Shown piece after piece: positions 26,334-36,341 of a DNA stretch of 64,000 nt; the first letter of the stretch is position 1, and each line of letters begins with the position of its first letter. The notes below the pieces were generated by a model that worked only from the letters and a program-made list of their open reading frames with translations, was not told the origin of the DNA and searched no databases. Made by a program: the position numbers and the translations under genes. Source of the DNA: JBKECF01 sp047974375 (GTDB lineage Bacteria > Bacillota > Clostridia > Lachnospirales > CAMZNU01); assembly GCA_047974375.1 (NCBI GenBank), contig JBKECF010000015.1, forward strand, positions 1-64,000, in the 5' to 3' direction.

Positions 26334-27266
26334 TTATTGGCTGTCTGGTAGATTATATAATTCAGTTGATAGATACCTTTCACCTGTATCCGGCAAAACT
26401 ACTACAATATTTTTATTTTTATATTCATCTCTAGAAATCACTTTTTTAGCAACCGCCAATACAGCACCTGAAGAAATGCCAACTAATACACCTTCTGTAG
26501 TTGCAAAAATAGAGCTTGCTTTCATAGCTTCTATATTGTCTACCAGAAATATTTCGTCATATACTTTAGCGTCTAGCGTCTTAGGTATAAAGCCAGCACC
26601 TATCCCTTGAATTTTATGTGCTCCCGACTTACCCTTCGTTATAATTGGCGAGTCCATCGGTTCAATTCCAAATATTTTTATATCTTTATTTTTTTCCTTT
26701 AGAAATTTACCTACGCCAGATATTGTACCACCTGTACCTATACCAGCAATAAAAATATCTACTTTTCCATCTAAATCCTCCCATATCTCTCTTGCTGTAT
26801 TTTCATAATGCGCCTTGGGATTAGACAAATTTTCAAACTGACTTGGCATAAATGCATTTAACTCCTCAGCTAATTCCTTTGCTTTAGATATAGCGCCATT
26901 CATACCTGCTGATGCAGGTGTTAGTACTAATTCAGCCCCATATGCCAAAACTATACTTCTTCTTTCAATGCTCATGCTTTCAGGCATAGTTAGAATAACT
27001 TTATAGCCCTTAGATGCTCCTATAGCAGCAATACCAATACCAGTATTTCCGCTTGTTGGTTCCACTATTTTATCTCCAACTTTTAACTTTCCATCTTTTT
27101 CTGCATCTTCAATCATCTTAAGTGCAATTCTGTCTTTAATACTTCCTGCTGGATTAAAAGCCTCTAGTTTTGCATAAAAAGGATTAATTTTTTCCTTTTT
27201 ACTAAAATTATTAGTTTTTAAAATTGGTGTTTTACCCACAAGTTCAGTTATATTATTATATAGCAT
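26334..27266 (-). CDS. cysK: Cysteine synthase A (O-acetylserine sulfhydrylase)
   Basis: This 310-residue PLP enzyme makes cysteine from O-acetylserine and sulfide. The PLP lysine is in PAGSIKDRIA (about Lys42). The substrate loop is EPTSGNTGIGIAAIG, and the phosphate-binding glycines are in GIGTGGTISGVGKFLKE. Near the C-terminus ISSGAVLAV and VVVLPDTGERYLST are typical. The length and ends are normal. No serine acetyltransferase gene is close by. Confidence 0.95.
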   Translation of the reverse strand: MLYNNITELVGKTPILKTNNFSKKEKINPFYAKLEAFNPAGSIKDRIALKMIEDAEKDGKLKVGDKIVEPTSGNTGIGIAAIGASKGYKVILTMPESMSIERRSIVLAYGAELVLTPASAGMNGAISKAKELAEELNAFMPSQFENLSNPKAHYENTAREIWEDLDGKVDIFIAGIGTGGTISGVGKFLKEKNKDIKIFGIEPMDSPIITKGKSGAHKIQGIGAGFIPKTLDAKVYDEIFLVDNIEAMKASSIFATTEGVLVGISSGAVLAVAKKVISRDEYKNKNIVVVLPDTGERYLSTELYNLPDSQ

Positions 27267-27358
27267 TTTATCACTCCTTCTGCTATTACTCGCTTATAAC
27301 AAAATTTTAAATATAAATATTGTCATTACAATTTGTCCTTAAATTAAAATAATAATTA

Positions 27359-27991
27359 TTATATAATAAATATGTACCATAGTAAAGGAATTAATACTAC
27401 TAAAATTTTATATATACCGTTGTAGACAGATACATTTAGAACTTTTTTATATTCTTCCTTTTTATTTTTTAACATGACTATAGCAATTTTATTAGTTTCT
27501 AATTCAATTATTAAGTTAATTAGTCTAGATAATAATAAGAGTAGCACCAAATTAAATTTCAAATAATACATAATATTTTCACTTATGGCTATCGCTATTA
27601 TAAAAGCTACAAGCAAAAAAATAATAAACGTTACTACGAATTTTTTATACTTAATAAATCTTTTCTCTATCCGCTTTCTTAATATGCAATGACCAACCTC
27701 ATGAGCTGCAACACAAAGAGCACTTAGTGTTCTACTTGAAAAAGTATTTTTACTTAGGAATATAGTATCTTGTTTCCAATCATAACAATCACCTAGTTCT
27801 TTATCAATATATTCTACTCTAATATCATCTAAATGATTTTTTACTAATAATTTATTTGCTACTTCCTCTCCTGTTTTATTTAAAAAATTTAAATCGGTAT
27901 ATTTATAAAAATTTCTATTTATTATATTTTTAAATATGAAATAGTATAAACTTTCTTCTATTAAAATAAAAATCACAATATAATTTAACAT
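27359..27991 (-). CDS. Membrane zinc metallopeptidase (YugP-like)
   Basis: This 210-residue membrane protein has the zinc motif HEVGH in LCVAAHEVGHCIL (about residue 96) and a downstream Glu in ELETNKIA, as in the neutral zinc metallopeptidase family of YugP. Hydrophobic helices lie at the N-terminus (1-20) and at about 116-135, 138-160 and 190-210. The substrate is unknown. It stands alone with its own ribosome site (ACGGAGCC). Confidence 0.8.
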   Translation of the reverse strand: MLNYIVIFILIEESLYYFIFKNIINRNFYKYTDLNFLNKTGEEVANKLLVKNHLDDIRVEYIDKELGDCYDWKQDTIFLSKNTFSSRTLSALCVAAHEVGHCILRKRIEKRFIKYKKFVVTFIIFLLVAFIIAIAISENIMYYLKFNLVLLLLLSRLINLIIELETNKIAIVMLKNKKEEYKKVLNVSVYNGIYKILVVLIPLLWYIFII

Positions 27992-28112
27992 ATAAGGCTC
28001 CGTTTCTAAAATTTATACTTACATATATTCTCAGCAATTATACACGTAAATTTAGTGATTTTCCAGATAAAATACTAATTGCTTATACTATAATTACGAT
28101 GTGCATAAGCAT

Positions 28113-28157
28113 AAAAAAACTGACAACAAACTAATGCTTAGTTGACAGTTTTTTTAT
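28113..28157. terminator. Bidirectional terminator after the purine permease
   Basis: AAAAAAACTGACAAC and GTTGACAGTTTTTTT pair with one mismatch around a 13-base loop. The A and T runs on both sides suit termination in both directions; the permease gene ends 19 bases away on the - strand. Confidence 0.75.
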
Positions 28158-28175
28158 ATCTTCATAACATAATTA

Positions 28176-29492
28176 TTAATCTTTTGGTAATATTAAATTT
28201 AATATTATAGCAACTAAAGTTGCAAGAACTATGGAAGATGATGCAAAAATAGTACTTACCCAGTCAGGAAAACCTGCCAATACATTTGGAACTGAAGAAA
28301 CCCCAACCCCCAACGCGGCAGCAAGACCTACAATAGAAACGTTTCTTGAAGTTAACTGAGCCGATGCAATAATACGTATCCCTGTCATAGTAATCATTGC
28401 AAAAACAGAAATAGTTGCCCCTCCAATTACCGATTGGGGTATAGTAGTTAATATTGAAGAAAATTTAGGTACAAAGCCTGCAACTAAAAAAACTACAGCA
28501 GTAAAAATAAACACCATACGATTAACTACTTTGTTAACAGTTACTATACCAACATTTTGACTAAAAGTTGCAACTGGCATACCTCCAAAAATTGCACTTA
28601 TCATACTAACTAAACCATTTCCAATAATACCACTAGAAATTTCTTCATCGGTAGGTTGGCGATCCATACCGCCAACTGTAGTAGAAGTAAAATCACCTAT
28701 AGCTTGTACAGCATTAACAATAAACATAATAATCATTGTAACAACTGCAGCAGGCGGAAAACTTAAACCGAAGTGTAATGGTATAATAACCTGAAACCAT
28801 CCAGCTTGACCTACAGCCTCAAAAGAAACCATACCAATGGCCAGAGCAACAACATAACCAACACACATTCCAATCAATATAGAGGACAACTTCCATATCC
28901 CCTCTGTAAAGTTATTAAAAAATATAACTATAGCAAAAGTAAGTAATGCAACTCCCCAATTTTTCATTGATCCAAACTCTGGACTTCCTACTCCACCTGC
29001 CATATATTTTATAGCTGTTGGATAAAGTGATAACCCAATTGTAAAAATTACCGTTCCTATTACAACTGGTGGAAATAAAAAACGAATCCTTTTAATATAA
29101 ATTCCAACTAGTATAGCAACAATTCCACCAATGAGTTGAGTGCCTAAAATAGCAGATAGTCCAAATTGACTACCAATTGATTGCATAGTAGGAACATAAG
29201 CAAAACTAACTGCTGCAATAACTGGCAAACGTGCCCCAATAGGGCCAATTCCACATATCTGCAATAATGTAGCTAATGCAGATATAATAAGAGAAACTTG
29301 AACAAGTATCGTTGTATCTAACGAGTTAAGACCACATACCGACGAAATAATAAGTGCCGGTGTAACCACGCCAACAACAGCTGCTGCTAAATGTTGCATT
29401 CCCATAGGTGCAGCTGCACCTAAACTTAACTTACCTTTAAAATCGAATAGAGCTTGATTTAATCCATCTGGATTATTTTCTAATTTGCTCAT
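28176..29492 (-). CDS. NCS2-family purine (xanthine/urate-type) permease
   Basis: This is a 438-residue symporter of the NCS2/NAT family with about 12-14 membrane segments. The family signature near residue 320 reads FSQNVGIVTVNK. The first residue is Gln, as in xanthine and urate carriers; uracil carriers have Glu. So purine uptake is favoured in spite of the pyrBI genes next door. The start is ATG at 29492, eight bases after AAGGCGG; a GTG three codons upstream is closer to that site. A good promoter lies at 29569-29597. Confidence 0.85.
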   Translation of the reverse strand: MSKLENNPDGLNQALFDFKGKLSLGAAAPMGMQHLAAAVVGVVTPALIISSVCGLNSLDTTILVQVSLIISALATLLQICGIGPIGARLPVIAAVSFAYVPTMQSIGSQFGLSAILGTQLIGGIVAILVGIYIKRIRFLFPPVVIGTVIFTIGLSLYPTAIKYMAGGVGSPEFGSMKNWGVALLTFAIVIFFNNFTEGIWKLSSILIGMCVGYVVALAIGMVSFEAVGQAGWFQVIIPLHFGLSFPPAAVVTMIIMFIVNAVQAIGDFTSTTVGGMDRQPTDEEISSGIIGNGLVSMISAIFGGMPVATFSQNVGIVTVNKVVNRMVFIFTAVVFLVAGFVPKFSSILTTIPQSVIGGATISVFAMITMTGIRIIASAQLTSRNVSIVGLAAALGVGVSSVPNVLAGFPDWVSTIFASSSIVLATLVAIILNLILPKD

Positions 29493-29568
29493 ATCACACA
29501 CCGCCTTCTATATATTTTTTTATGAAAATAACAATTATTTTAAAAAGTCATTTACCACAATAGCTCCA

Positions 29569-29597
29569 ATTATACCAAAGGCATTATATAAAAGCAA
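29569..29597 (-). promoter_or_regulatory. Promoter of the purine permease gene
   Basis: On the - strand TTGCTT (29592-29597) and TATAAT (29569-29574) are 17 bases apart. The leader of about 70 bases shows no purine-riboswitch core. Confidence 0.7.
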
Positions 29598-29776
29598 CTA
29601 AATTTTAGTAATAAAAAACAATAGTTTACTTCCATGCGATACAGCACATATAGTCCACCTGTTTATAAAATTTATTTATGGCGAAAAAAAAGATAGCAAT
29701 TTCTTTTTCCATCTGCTATTATATATCAGACCTGAAACAAATAATAATATAAACATTATATTTATTAGGAGGAAAT

Positions 29777-30688
29777 ATGAAACATTTAATCGATAGCACT
29801 AATCTTACAAAGCCTTATATTCAAGAGCTAATTAATTTAGCCACATCTATTATTGATAATCCAGAAAAGTATAGCCAAAAATGTAAGGGTAAAATTCTTG
29901 CCACTTTATTTTATGAACCTAGTACACGAACAAGACTTAGTTTTGAGTCTGCAATGCTATCTTTAGGCGGCAATTGTTTAGGATTTCATACAAGCACTTC
30001 TAGTTCTGCAACTAAAGGCGAAAGTATTGCCGATACAGTACGCACCTTAAATTCATATTCCAATATTATAGCAATGCGTCATCCTAAAGAAGGATCGGCA
30101 CTTGTTGCATCTCAATATTCAAAAATTCCTGTTATAAACGCCGGCGATGGTGGTCATCAACATCCAACTCAAACACTTACAGATCTATTAACTATTACAC
30201 AAATTAAAAATACTCTAGAAAATATTAATGTTGCTTTTTGTGGAGATTTAAAATTTGGTAGAACTGTACATTCTCTTATTAAAGTACTTTCCATGTATTC
30301 AAATAATAAGTTTTATTTAATATCTCCAGAAGAACTAAAAATTCCAGCTTATATTCGCGATTCATTAATTGAAAAAAATATTGAGTTTATTGAAACCCCT
30401 GATTTAGAGGAACACATGAATAAATTTGATATATTATATATGACTCGTGTACAGAGAGAACGTTTTTTTAATGAGGAAGATTATGTTCGCTTAAAAGATA
30501 GCTACATATTAGACAGAAAAAAGCTAGGTAACGCTAAAGTTGATATGGGTATATTACATCCGTTGCCGCGCGTAAATGAAATTTCTAAAGAAGTTGATAA
30601 TGACTCACGTGCAAAATATTTTGAACAAGTTACCTTCGGAAAATTCATTCGTATGGCGTTAATTCTAAAACTTTTGGAGGTAGAATAA
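29777..30688 (+). CDS. pyrB: Aspartate carbamoyltransferase, catalytic chain
   Basis: This 303-residue enzyme makes carbamoyl-aspartate, the second step of pyrimidine synthesis. The carbamoyl-phosphate site FYEPSTRTRLSFESAM is at about residues 48-63. SATKGESIADT, HPTQTLTDLLT and MTRVQRERF follow in the expected places. The start ATG follows AGGAGG. The stop overlaps the pyrI start as TAATG. The upstream DNA has the weak inverted repeat ATAGCA/TGCTAT near 29693-29720 but no clear PyrR site. Confidence 0.96.
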   Translation: MKHLIDSTNLTKPYIQELINLATSIIDNPEKYSQKCKGKILATLFYEPSTRTRLSFESAMLSLGGNCLGFHTSTSSSATKGESIADTVRTLNSYSNIIAMRHPKEGSALVASQYSKIPVINAGDGGHQHPTQTLTDLLTITQIKNTLENINVAFCGDLKFGRTVHSLIKVLSMYSNNKFYLISPEELKIPAYIRDSLIEKNIEFIETPDLEEHMNKFDILYMTRVQRERFFNEEDYVRLKDSYILDRKKLGNAKVDMGILHPLPRVNEISKEVDNDSRAKYFEQVTFGKFIRMALILKLLEVE

Positions 30689-31110
30689 TGTTAAATATAG
30701 ACAGTATAGAAAATGGTATAGTAATTGACCACATCCAAGCACAAAAAAGTATGGAAATTTATAAATATTTAGAATTAGATAAATTAGAAAGCCCTGTTGC
30801 TATTATTAAAAATGTGCGTAGTGGTAAAACAGGTAAAAAAGATATAATCAAAATCGAAAATAAAACAGACATTGATACTGACGTCCTTGGATTTATTGAC
30901 CCAAACATTACTATAAATATAATTGAACAAGGAAAGCTAAAAGAAAAAAGGCAAATGAAACTACCTTCTACTATAAATAATGTAATTAAATGCAATAACC
31001 CAAGATGTGTTACATCTATAGAACAAGAAATAATTCACGAGTTTAAGTTAGTTAATAAGGAAAATAGAGTTTACCGCTGTGTATATTGCGAACAAAAAGG
31101 AAAAATATAA
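30688..31110 (+). CDS. pyrI: Aspartate carbamoyltransferase, regulatory chain
   Basis: This 140-residue partner of PyrB gives allosteric control by nucleotides. The N-terminal domain has IDHIQAQKSMEIYKYL and NVRSGKTGKKDIIKIE. The C-terminal zinc domain has four Cys in KCNNPRCVTS and RCVYCEQK. It is translationally coupled to pyrB. No other pyr gene follows; a terminator comes next. Confidence 0.95.
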   Translation: MLNIDSIENGIVIDHIQAQKSMEIYKYLELDKLESPVAIIKNVRSGKTGKKDIIKIENKTDIDTDVLGFIDPNITINIIEQGKLKEKRQMKLPSTINNVIKCNNPRCVTSIEQEIIHEFKLVNKENRVYRCVYCEQKGKI

Positions 31111-31159
31111 TATCTCTGCGTTTTTATAATTTCCTAAAAAAGAGCTATAAAAAATAATA

Positions 31160-31217
31160 GTTCTATAATAAATAGTGCTGATTTTTTTAATCAACACCAC
31201 TTATTATAGAACCTTTT
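31160..31217. terminator. Bidirectional terminator between pyrI and the DUF4870 gene
   Basis: Arms of 24 bases (31160-31183 with 31189-31212) pair with few mismatches around a T-rich loop, and the right arm is followed by CCTTTTT. The convergent genes on both sides could share it. Confidence 0.85.
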
Positions 31218-31231
31218 TATATAGCGCCTAA

Positions 31232-31582
31232 TTATTTCACGAAAATATCAGCAAACTCCGCTATTAAAGGTATTCTTACCCTTTCACCACTGTATGCTTT
31301 TATACACAAAAAAATTGCTAATAAGATTAAAAATAAAGTAATAATAGTAGCTACACTTGAAGTAATTATTCTTATTAATGGTATAAATGCAAAAACACCT
31401 AAAACAATCTTAATAGCTATACCAGATAGTCCTAGCAATATTGCTTGCATAGCAACAAACTTTGTATCCTTTTGTTTCTTTTCTGTAAAAAAAACTACTA
31501 CCGCAAAAATCGGAAATAAATAGCAAATTATATCCGATAAAGGCTTGCTCAATCCTAATGTTGTACTATCGTAATTATTCAT
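31232..31582 (-). CDS. DUF4870-type small membrane protein
   Basis: This 116-residue protein has three or four membrane helices (LSDIICYLFPIFAVVVFF, AMQAILLGLSGIAIKIVLGVFAFI, SVATIITLFLILLAIFLCI) and a short polar end. It resembles the DUF4870/Tic20-like group of small membrane proteins. The start is ATG 31582, five bases after GGAGG; the longer reading from 31618 is not supported. The function is unknown. Confidence 0.72.
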   Translation of the reverse strand: MNNYDSTTLGLSKPLSDIICYLFPIFAVVVFFTEKKQKDTKFVAMQAILLGLSGIAIKIVLGVFAFIPLIRIITSSVATIITLFLILLAIFLCIKAYSGERVRIPLIAEFADIFVK

Positions 31583-31654
31583 ATAAACCTCCATACCACT
31601 TTTGTCTTCTAAAATCATACGTAAACTTTGTAAAATAGTCTCATTGAAAAAAGC

Positions 31655-32452
31655 CTATAGTGTAGATGTATCCCCATATTTCCTAAAACGCTTATATCTT
31701 TCATCAGTTAATTCTTCGATGCTTTTCTCTTTTAAATTTTTTAACTCATTAATCAATTCTACACGCAAAATATCTATAGTGTATTGGAAATTATTTTCTA
31801 CACCATTTACATCTTCATCAATTATTTTATCAACAATATCCAGCTTATATAACTCATCAGATGTTAATTTCATAAATTCAGCTGCCTCAGCTGCTAATTT
31901 TCCATCTTTCCACAATATTGCTGCAAACCCTTCCGGCGAAAGCACTGAATATATAGCATTTTTTAAAATCCACACTTTATCAGCAACAGCTAATGCCAAA
32001 GCACCACCACTACCACCTTCACCACATAATACCGCAATAATAGGCACTTTCAAATCAGACATTTCCAGTAAATTTCTAGCTATTGCCTCTCCTTGTCCAC
32101 GTTCTTCAGCACCTAAACCAGGATATGCACCAGAAGTATTTATTAGAGTTATTATTGGTCTATTGAATTTTTCAGCTTGTCTCATTAGTCTAAGTGCTTT
32201 TCTATATCCCTCAGGTCTTACTTGTCCAAAATTTCTAAATAAATTTTCGTCTAAAGTTTTTCCTTTCTGTATACCGATTACAGTAATAGGCATTCCATTA
32301 AAAGCAGCTATTCCTCCGATAATACTTTTATCATCTGAAAAAACTCTATCTCCATGAAACTCAATAAAATTTTCGCATAATGCATCTATATATTCCAATG
32401 TTGTCGGCCTATTTACTTTCCTAGCTGTATTTACTATTTCATATGCATTCAT
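31655..32452 (-). CDS. accA: Acetyl-CoA carboxylase carboxyltransferase, alpha subunit
   Basis: This 265-residue subunit forms the carboxyltransferase half of acetyl-CoA carboxylase with AccD and starts fatty-acid synthesis. The family blocks RPTTLEYIDALCENFIEFHGDR, FGQVRPEGYRKALRLM, TSGAYPGLGAEERGQGEAIA and GEGGSGGALAL are all present. It lacks the N-terminal extension of the E. coli protein, as usual in Firmicutes. The start ATG follows TAGGTGA and overlaps the accD end by 14 bases. Confidence 0.95.
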   Translation of the reverse strand: MNAYEIVNTARKVNRPTTLEYIDALCENFIEFHGDRVFSDDKSIIGGIAAFNGMPITVIGIQKGKTLDENLFRNFGQVRPEGYRKALRLMRQAEKFNRPIITLINTSGAYPGLGAEERGQGEAIARNLLEMSDLKVPIIAVLCGEGGSGGALALAVADKVWILKNAIYSVLSPEGFAAILWKDGKLAAEAAEFMKLTSDELYKLDIVDKIIDEDVNGVENNFQYTIDILRVELINELKNLKEKSIEELTDERYKRFRKYGDTSTL

Positions 32453-33299
32453 TATTTTCACCTACCCTATGTAATTTTAAAATATCTGTAAGCTCTGTCT
32501 TTATGCACTCTCTAGGTACAATTTTGTCAATAAAGCCTTTCTCTAATAAATTTTCCGCGCTCTGGAAATCTTCAGGTAATTTTTCATTAATAGTTTCTTC
32601 TATAACTCTTCTACCAGCAAATCCAACTAATGCTTTTGGTTCTGCCAAAATAATATCTCCAAGACTTGCAAAACTAGCTGTTACCCCGCCTGTTGTAGGA
32701 TCTGTAAAGAATGAGATATATAACAAACCAGCATTACTGTGTCTTTTAACAGCAGCACTTATTTTTGCCATTTGCATAAGCGAAATAATTCCCTCTTGCA
32801 TTCTGGCTCCACCAGAAGCTGTAAATATAATTACTGGTAATTGTCTTTCTGTAGCATATTCAAAAAGTCTTGTAATCTTCTCTCCAACACCAGAACCCAT
32901 GGATGCCATTATAAATCTTGTATCCATTGCACCTATGCACGTTTTAATTCCATTTATATAACCTATACCAGTTACTACAGCTTCATTTATTCCTGTTTTT
33001 TCTCTTGCTGTAGCTAGCTTCTCATCGTACTCCGGATAATCTAGAGGATTACTACCAACTAAATTTTCATCAAATTGATGGAATTGACCATTATCAACAA
33101 CAAATGTAATTCTTCTTCTAGCTGAAACCCTAAAGTAAGCCCCACATTTAGGACAAACTTTATAGCTATTTACGTCTTTTTTGTAAATAGTTTGCCTACA
33201 TTCTTGGCATTTAAACCACAATCCATCCGGTATGCGTGGTCCGTTTCCCCCGTTTTCATTAGCTAAATCAAAATACTGTCTTTTTTTAAATATATTCAT
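32439..33299 (-). CDS. accD: Acetyl-CoA carboxylase carboxyltransferase, beta subunit
   Basis: This 286-residue subunit has the four-Cys zinc ribbon near the N-terminus (FKCQECRQTIY and VCPKCGAYF, about residues 29-54), then the crotonase-type domain with FTASGGARMQEGI, PTTGGVTASFA and IGFAGRRVIEET-like GFAGRRVIEETI. It acts with AccA. The biotin carboxylase and carrier genes (accC, accB) are not in the window. The gene lies 30 bases after the MFS gene. Confidence 0.95.
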   Translation of the reverse strand: MNIFKKRQYFDLANENGGNGPRIPDGLWFKCQECRQTIYKKDVNSYKVCPKCGAYFRVSARRRITFVVDNGQFHQFDENLVGSNPLDYPEYDEKLATAREKTGINEAVVTGIGYINGIKTCIGAMDTRFIMASMGSGVGEKITRLFEYATERQLPVIIFTASGGARMQEGIISLMQMAKISAAVKRHSNAGLLYISFFTDPTTGGVTASFASLGDIILAEPKALVGFAGRRVIEETINEKLPEDFQSAENLLEKGFIDKIVPRECIKTELTDILKLHRVGENNECI

Positions 33300-33329
33300 A
33301 TCTTCTCCTTACCTCTAAACAAACTATAT

Positions 33330-34520
33330 TCATACACTATTTTTAACGTCTAAACTTTTCTCATTTTTTACTACTAACATTAACATTGCTGAAACTATAA
33401 AAATAACCGTAGTAAATATAAATGGAGTTTTTTCGCCAAATACATATAACATACCTGCCATAAGTGATCCACAAATCATTCCTAATGATTTTAAGGAATT
33501 ATAGAATCCCATCAACACACCTCTTTCTATTTTCATATTTGACTGTGTAAACAAGTATTGTAATAATGGCGTATAAACTATATTTAAGGCGTAAAATAAA
33601 ACATTAAAACCTATAAAAATAGTAGGTGTTTTTATAAAAAATATAATTAGCACATTTAAGCCTATTACAAAGAATAAATACCGTAAAGATTTACCAATGT
33701 CCCTATTTTTAATAATTTTTCTACACAACGTTACATTCAAAAACAAACCAAGTATTGCTACTACAGATTTTATATATCCATTATAAGATGAGTCTAAAAA
33801 ATATACGTCATTTATAAAAAAGTTAAAGTTTTGGTCTTGGCACGTAGTACCAATCATTGATAAAAATACTATAACACTTAAAATTCCTAAAACCTTATTC
33901 ATAAAAGGTTTTAATGTGTAAAAATAATTTATAGGATTATTTTTTAAAAATATGCTTGTGGCTGTTTTGCAAGAAATTGTTCTATCTGAGTTTCTATCCA
34001 TAATAATTCGAAAAACAAAACCCAGGGAAATGAGCATAATGACTTGCAAAATAAAAACGATATTAATATTCCACTTCCCTATTATTCCACCTACAAAATA
34101 CCCAGTTGCAGATGCTACTGCCTGAACCGTTGCAAATATTGTTAAATCCTTAGACACATTAATGGATCTTTTAGTGATATAAGTCATTTGACTTACTACT
34201 ATACCTCCAACAAAAAAACCTGATAACAGCCTAGCAATTACAATTTCTAGAGGTGTAGTAGACTTAAAAAAAACAAACTGTCCAATACCATATCCTATAC
34301 AACAAATACATATTATCTTCCTAGAGCCAATATATCCATTCAATTTCCCCCAAAATGGTGAAAAAAATAAATTTGTAAAACTCATACTAGCAAAAGCTAA
34401 GCCAAACATATATGATGGTAAATTCAATTTCAATATTAATGTTGGTGTTACTGGATGGACCAAATTCGCAGCAATGGATTGAAAAAATAGTGCTATGAAA
34501 AACACCTTAAAACTTTTCAT
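33330..34520 (-). CDS. MFS transporter
   Basis: This 396-residue protein has 12 predicted membrane helices. The loop between helices 2 and 3 reads GKLNGYIGSRKII, a version of the MFS motif GXLXDRXGRR, and RLLSGFFVGG follows in helix 4. The overall form is that of drug or small-molecule efflux carriers. No substrate can be named. It may be the first gene of a transcript with accD and accA. Confidence 0.8.
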   Translation of the reverse strand: MKSFKVFFIALFFQSIAANLVHPVTPTLILKLNLPSYMFGLAFASMSFTNLFFSPFWGKLNGYIGSRKIICICCIGYGIGQFVFFKSTTPLEIVIARLLSGFFVGGIVVSQMTYITKRSINVSKDLTIFATVQAVASATGYFVGGIIGKWNINIVFILQVIMLISLGFVFRIIMDRNSDRTISCKTATSIFLKNNPINYFYTLKPFMNKVLGILSVIVFLSMIGTTCQDQNFNFFINDVYFLDSSYNGYIKSVVAILGLFLNVTLCRKIIKNRDIGKSLRYLFFVIGLNVLIIFFIKTPTIFIGFNVLFYALNIVYTPLLQYLFTQSNMKIERGVLMGFYNSLKSLGMICGSLMAGMLYVFGEKTPFIFTTVIFIVSAMLMLVVKNEKSLDVKNSV

Positions 34521-34540
34521 AATACCCCCAAACTCCCCCT

Positions 34541-35158
34541 TTATAATCCTTTAAGTTTAAATAATATTTTAAATATTATATTATTAAAATACAAATAGGA
34601 AAGAATTTCAGATTGCTTTATAAGAGTATACACATTGCCTAAGTTAAACAATGTTATAAATATTGGTAGAATAAAAAATATAATTTCTATACATAGTACA
34701 GCCTTTAACCCACCAAGTAAGAAACCTGCTACTTTGTTTACTCCACCAACTACCGGCATATCAGCAAACATATTCAAGGTTCCCTTTATTAATCCCAATA
34801 TAAGGCGAGCTATAATAATTACTAAAAAAAATGATAATGAATAAACTATTGCCTCACCTACTACACTAACTATATAAGCAGTATCTTGCAACAAAAGCTT
34901 TTCTTGAAAGAAAGCTATCAGTTCCAAAGTAGATTTGGAAAGACTATTATTCATAGCGTTGTTTATTTTATCTATTAGACTTCTATAATATTCTGTCCCC
35001 ATATAAAATTTACTAAATATGGGAGTAAATATATAAGCCGATATAACAGAAAAAATCAAAATAAAAAAATCTACTATCGCACCTATTAAACCTTTTCTGT
35101 ATCCTAAAACTGAAGATATTAAAATAAAAACTATAATTATTATTTCAACTTTATTCAT
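34541..35158 (-). CDS. CvpA family membrane protein
   Basis: This 205-residue protein has the CvpA signature near the N-terminus (IIIIVFILISSVLGYRKGLIGAIVDFFILIFSVISAYIFTP) and four membrane helices. A middle segment carries KGTLNMFADMPVVGGVNKVAGFLLGGLKAVL. CvpA-like proteins have been tied to envelope stress and colicin V export; the exact role is unknown. The start overlaps the stop of the upstream gene by one base. Confidence 0.85.
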   Translation of the reverse strand: MNKVEIIIIVFILISSVLGYRKGLIGAIVDFFILIFSVISAYIFTPIFSKFYMGTEYYRSLIDKINNAMNNSLSKSTLELIAFFQEKLLLQDTAYIVSVVGEAIVYSLSFFLVIIIARLILGLIKGTLNMFADMPVVGGVNKVAGFLLGGLKAVLCIEIIFFILPIFITLFNLGNVYTLIKQSEILSYLYFNNIIFKILFKLKGL

Positions 35159-36309
35159 TAAAAACCATTCCTTAACTTTACTATTTGTGACGGTTCTATT
35201 AAAATACCTAGACTGCTATTTCCTATATATTCCACGCCATTTAACTCTCTATTATTAATATATTCCCATACAATGTTTCCGTATAAATCCATGTATTGCA
35301 CTTTTCTATTATTGCATATAATTAAACCTTTGGTAGTGCTACTCATATAAGTTATTTGTTCACTACCTGCTTTTTCACAAATAATTTCACCATTTATATC
35401 ATATATAATAACAGTCCCTAAGGAATACGGACTTATATTATTCCTATTCAACCCTAAAGCCACAGCTATATATTTATCATTTATAATTTTAACTTCACTA
35501 ATGTAATTATCTATAATAATTTCATTAATAAGTATAAAGTCATTATTCTCAAATTTATAAATAGCAATAACTTCTTCCGAAAAAGTAATTAATTTATTAT
35601 CTATAAACTTTATATTCGCAACTATTTGTCCGGAAATATCCTTTCCAGCAAACTCACCCGTGGAAGATAACTCTTCATTAGTTTTTGATGTTTTCATAAA
35701 TACTAAATTCGTTTGTAAATCTAAAAAATTAGTATTTAGCATAGATATAGCAAGTATTTCATTATCATCTGCAAGTTCTGAAGTTACAGGGTATATGCCC
35801 TCATCATATATTACCCTTTTTAATACTTCTATCCCTTCATTACTATATACACTAACTTCATACCCTTCTTGATTTTCACAAATAACTGACACATATCCAG
35901 ATTTATTTATAGAAAAATCTACAATCGGGTTACCAATAACTAAAGAAAATAAAAACCCTTCTTTATTAAAAATATTAATAGTATCCCCATCTAATTCACT
36001 ACCTGTTGCTAAATAATTTCCATCTAATGATGTAGTTGGGTTAGGTGTATTTATAGGCCTTTCCCATATTATTTTACCTTCATCATCCAGAAAGGACGTA
36101 GATATAACTGTCGTTTTAAAAAAAGTATTATCTAATAGTGAATTTATTATAACTGTTGAATTATTATCATAGGTAATAATTGGTTCTTCCTCGCTAACAG
36201 GTGATATATTTTTAAAACTTGAGCGATTAAAATGTTCACTATTTATGATTAATAAAGCTGTTATACAAATAATACATATAACTATAGCACCTGCTTTTTT
36301 CATTTTCAT
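35158..36309 (-). CDS. DUF5711-like protein with N-terminal anchor and beta-rich repeats
   Basis: This 383-residue protein begins with a membrane anchor (AGAIVICIICITALLIIN, residues 5-22). The rest looks like a beta-propeller, with repeated short strands ending in acidic turns (FLDDEGKIIWERPI, IYDINGEIICEKAG, MDLYGNIVWEYIN). It resembles the DUF5711 family, usually encoded with CvpA, as here. It should be anchored to the membrane with the propeller outside. The function is unknown. Confidence 0.7.
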   Translation of the reverse strand: MKMKKAGAIVICIICITALLIINSEHFNRSSFKNISPVSEEEPIITYDNNSTVIINSLLDNTFFKTTVISTSFLDDEGKIIWERPINTPNPTTSLDGNYLATGSELDGDTINIFNKEGFLFSLVIGNPIVDFSINKSGYVSVICENQEGYEVSVYSNEGIEVLKRVIYDEGIYPVTSELADDNEILAISMLNTNFLDLQTNLVFMKTSKTNEELSSTGEFAGKDISGQIVANIKFIDNKLITFSEEVIAIYKFENNDFILINEIIIDNYISEVKIINDKYIAVALGLNRNNISPYSLGTVIIYDINGEIICEKAGSEQITYMSSTTKGLIICNNRKVQYMDLYGNIVWEYINNRELNGVEYIGNSSLGILIEPSQIVKLRNGF

Positions 36310-36341
36310 CCATCCTTTATTATGAATTTAACCTCATTTTC

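Noticed and set aside
29493..29776. Possible purine or pyrimidine riboswitch between the NCS2 permease and pyrB
   Set aside because: No purine aptamer core is present on either strand. A normal promoter with a leader of about 70 bases explains the permease side, and the pyrB side has only a weak inverted repeat.
31655..32461. accA starting at the GTG at 32461
   Set aside because: The GTG lies within the TAGGTGA ribosome site; the ATG at 32452 has correct spacing.
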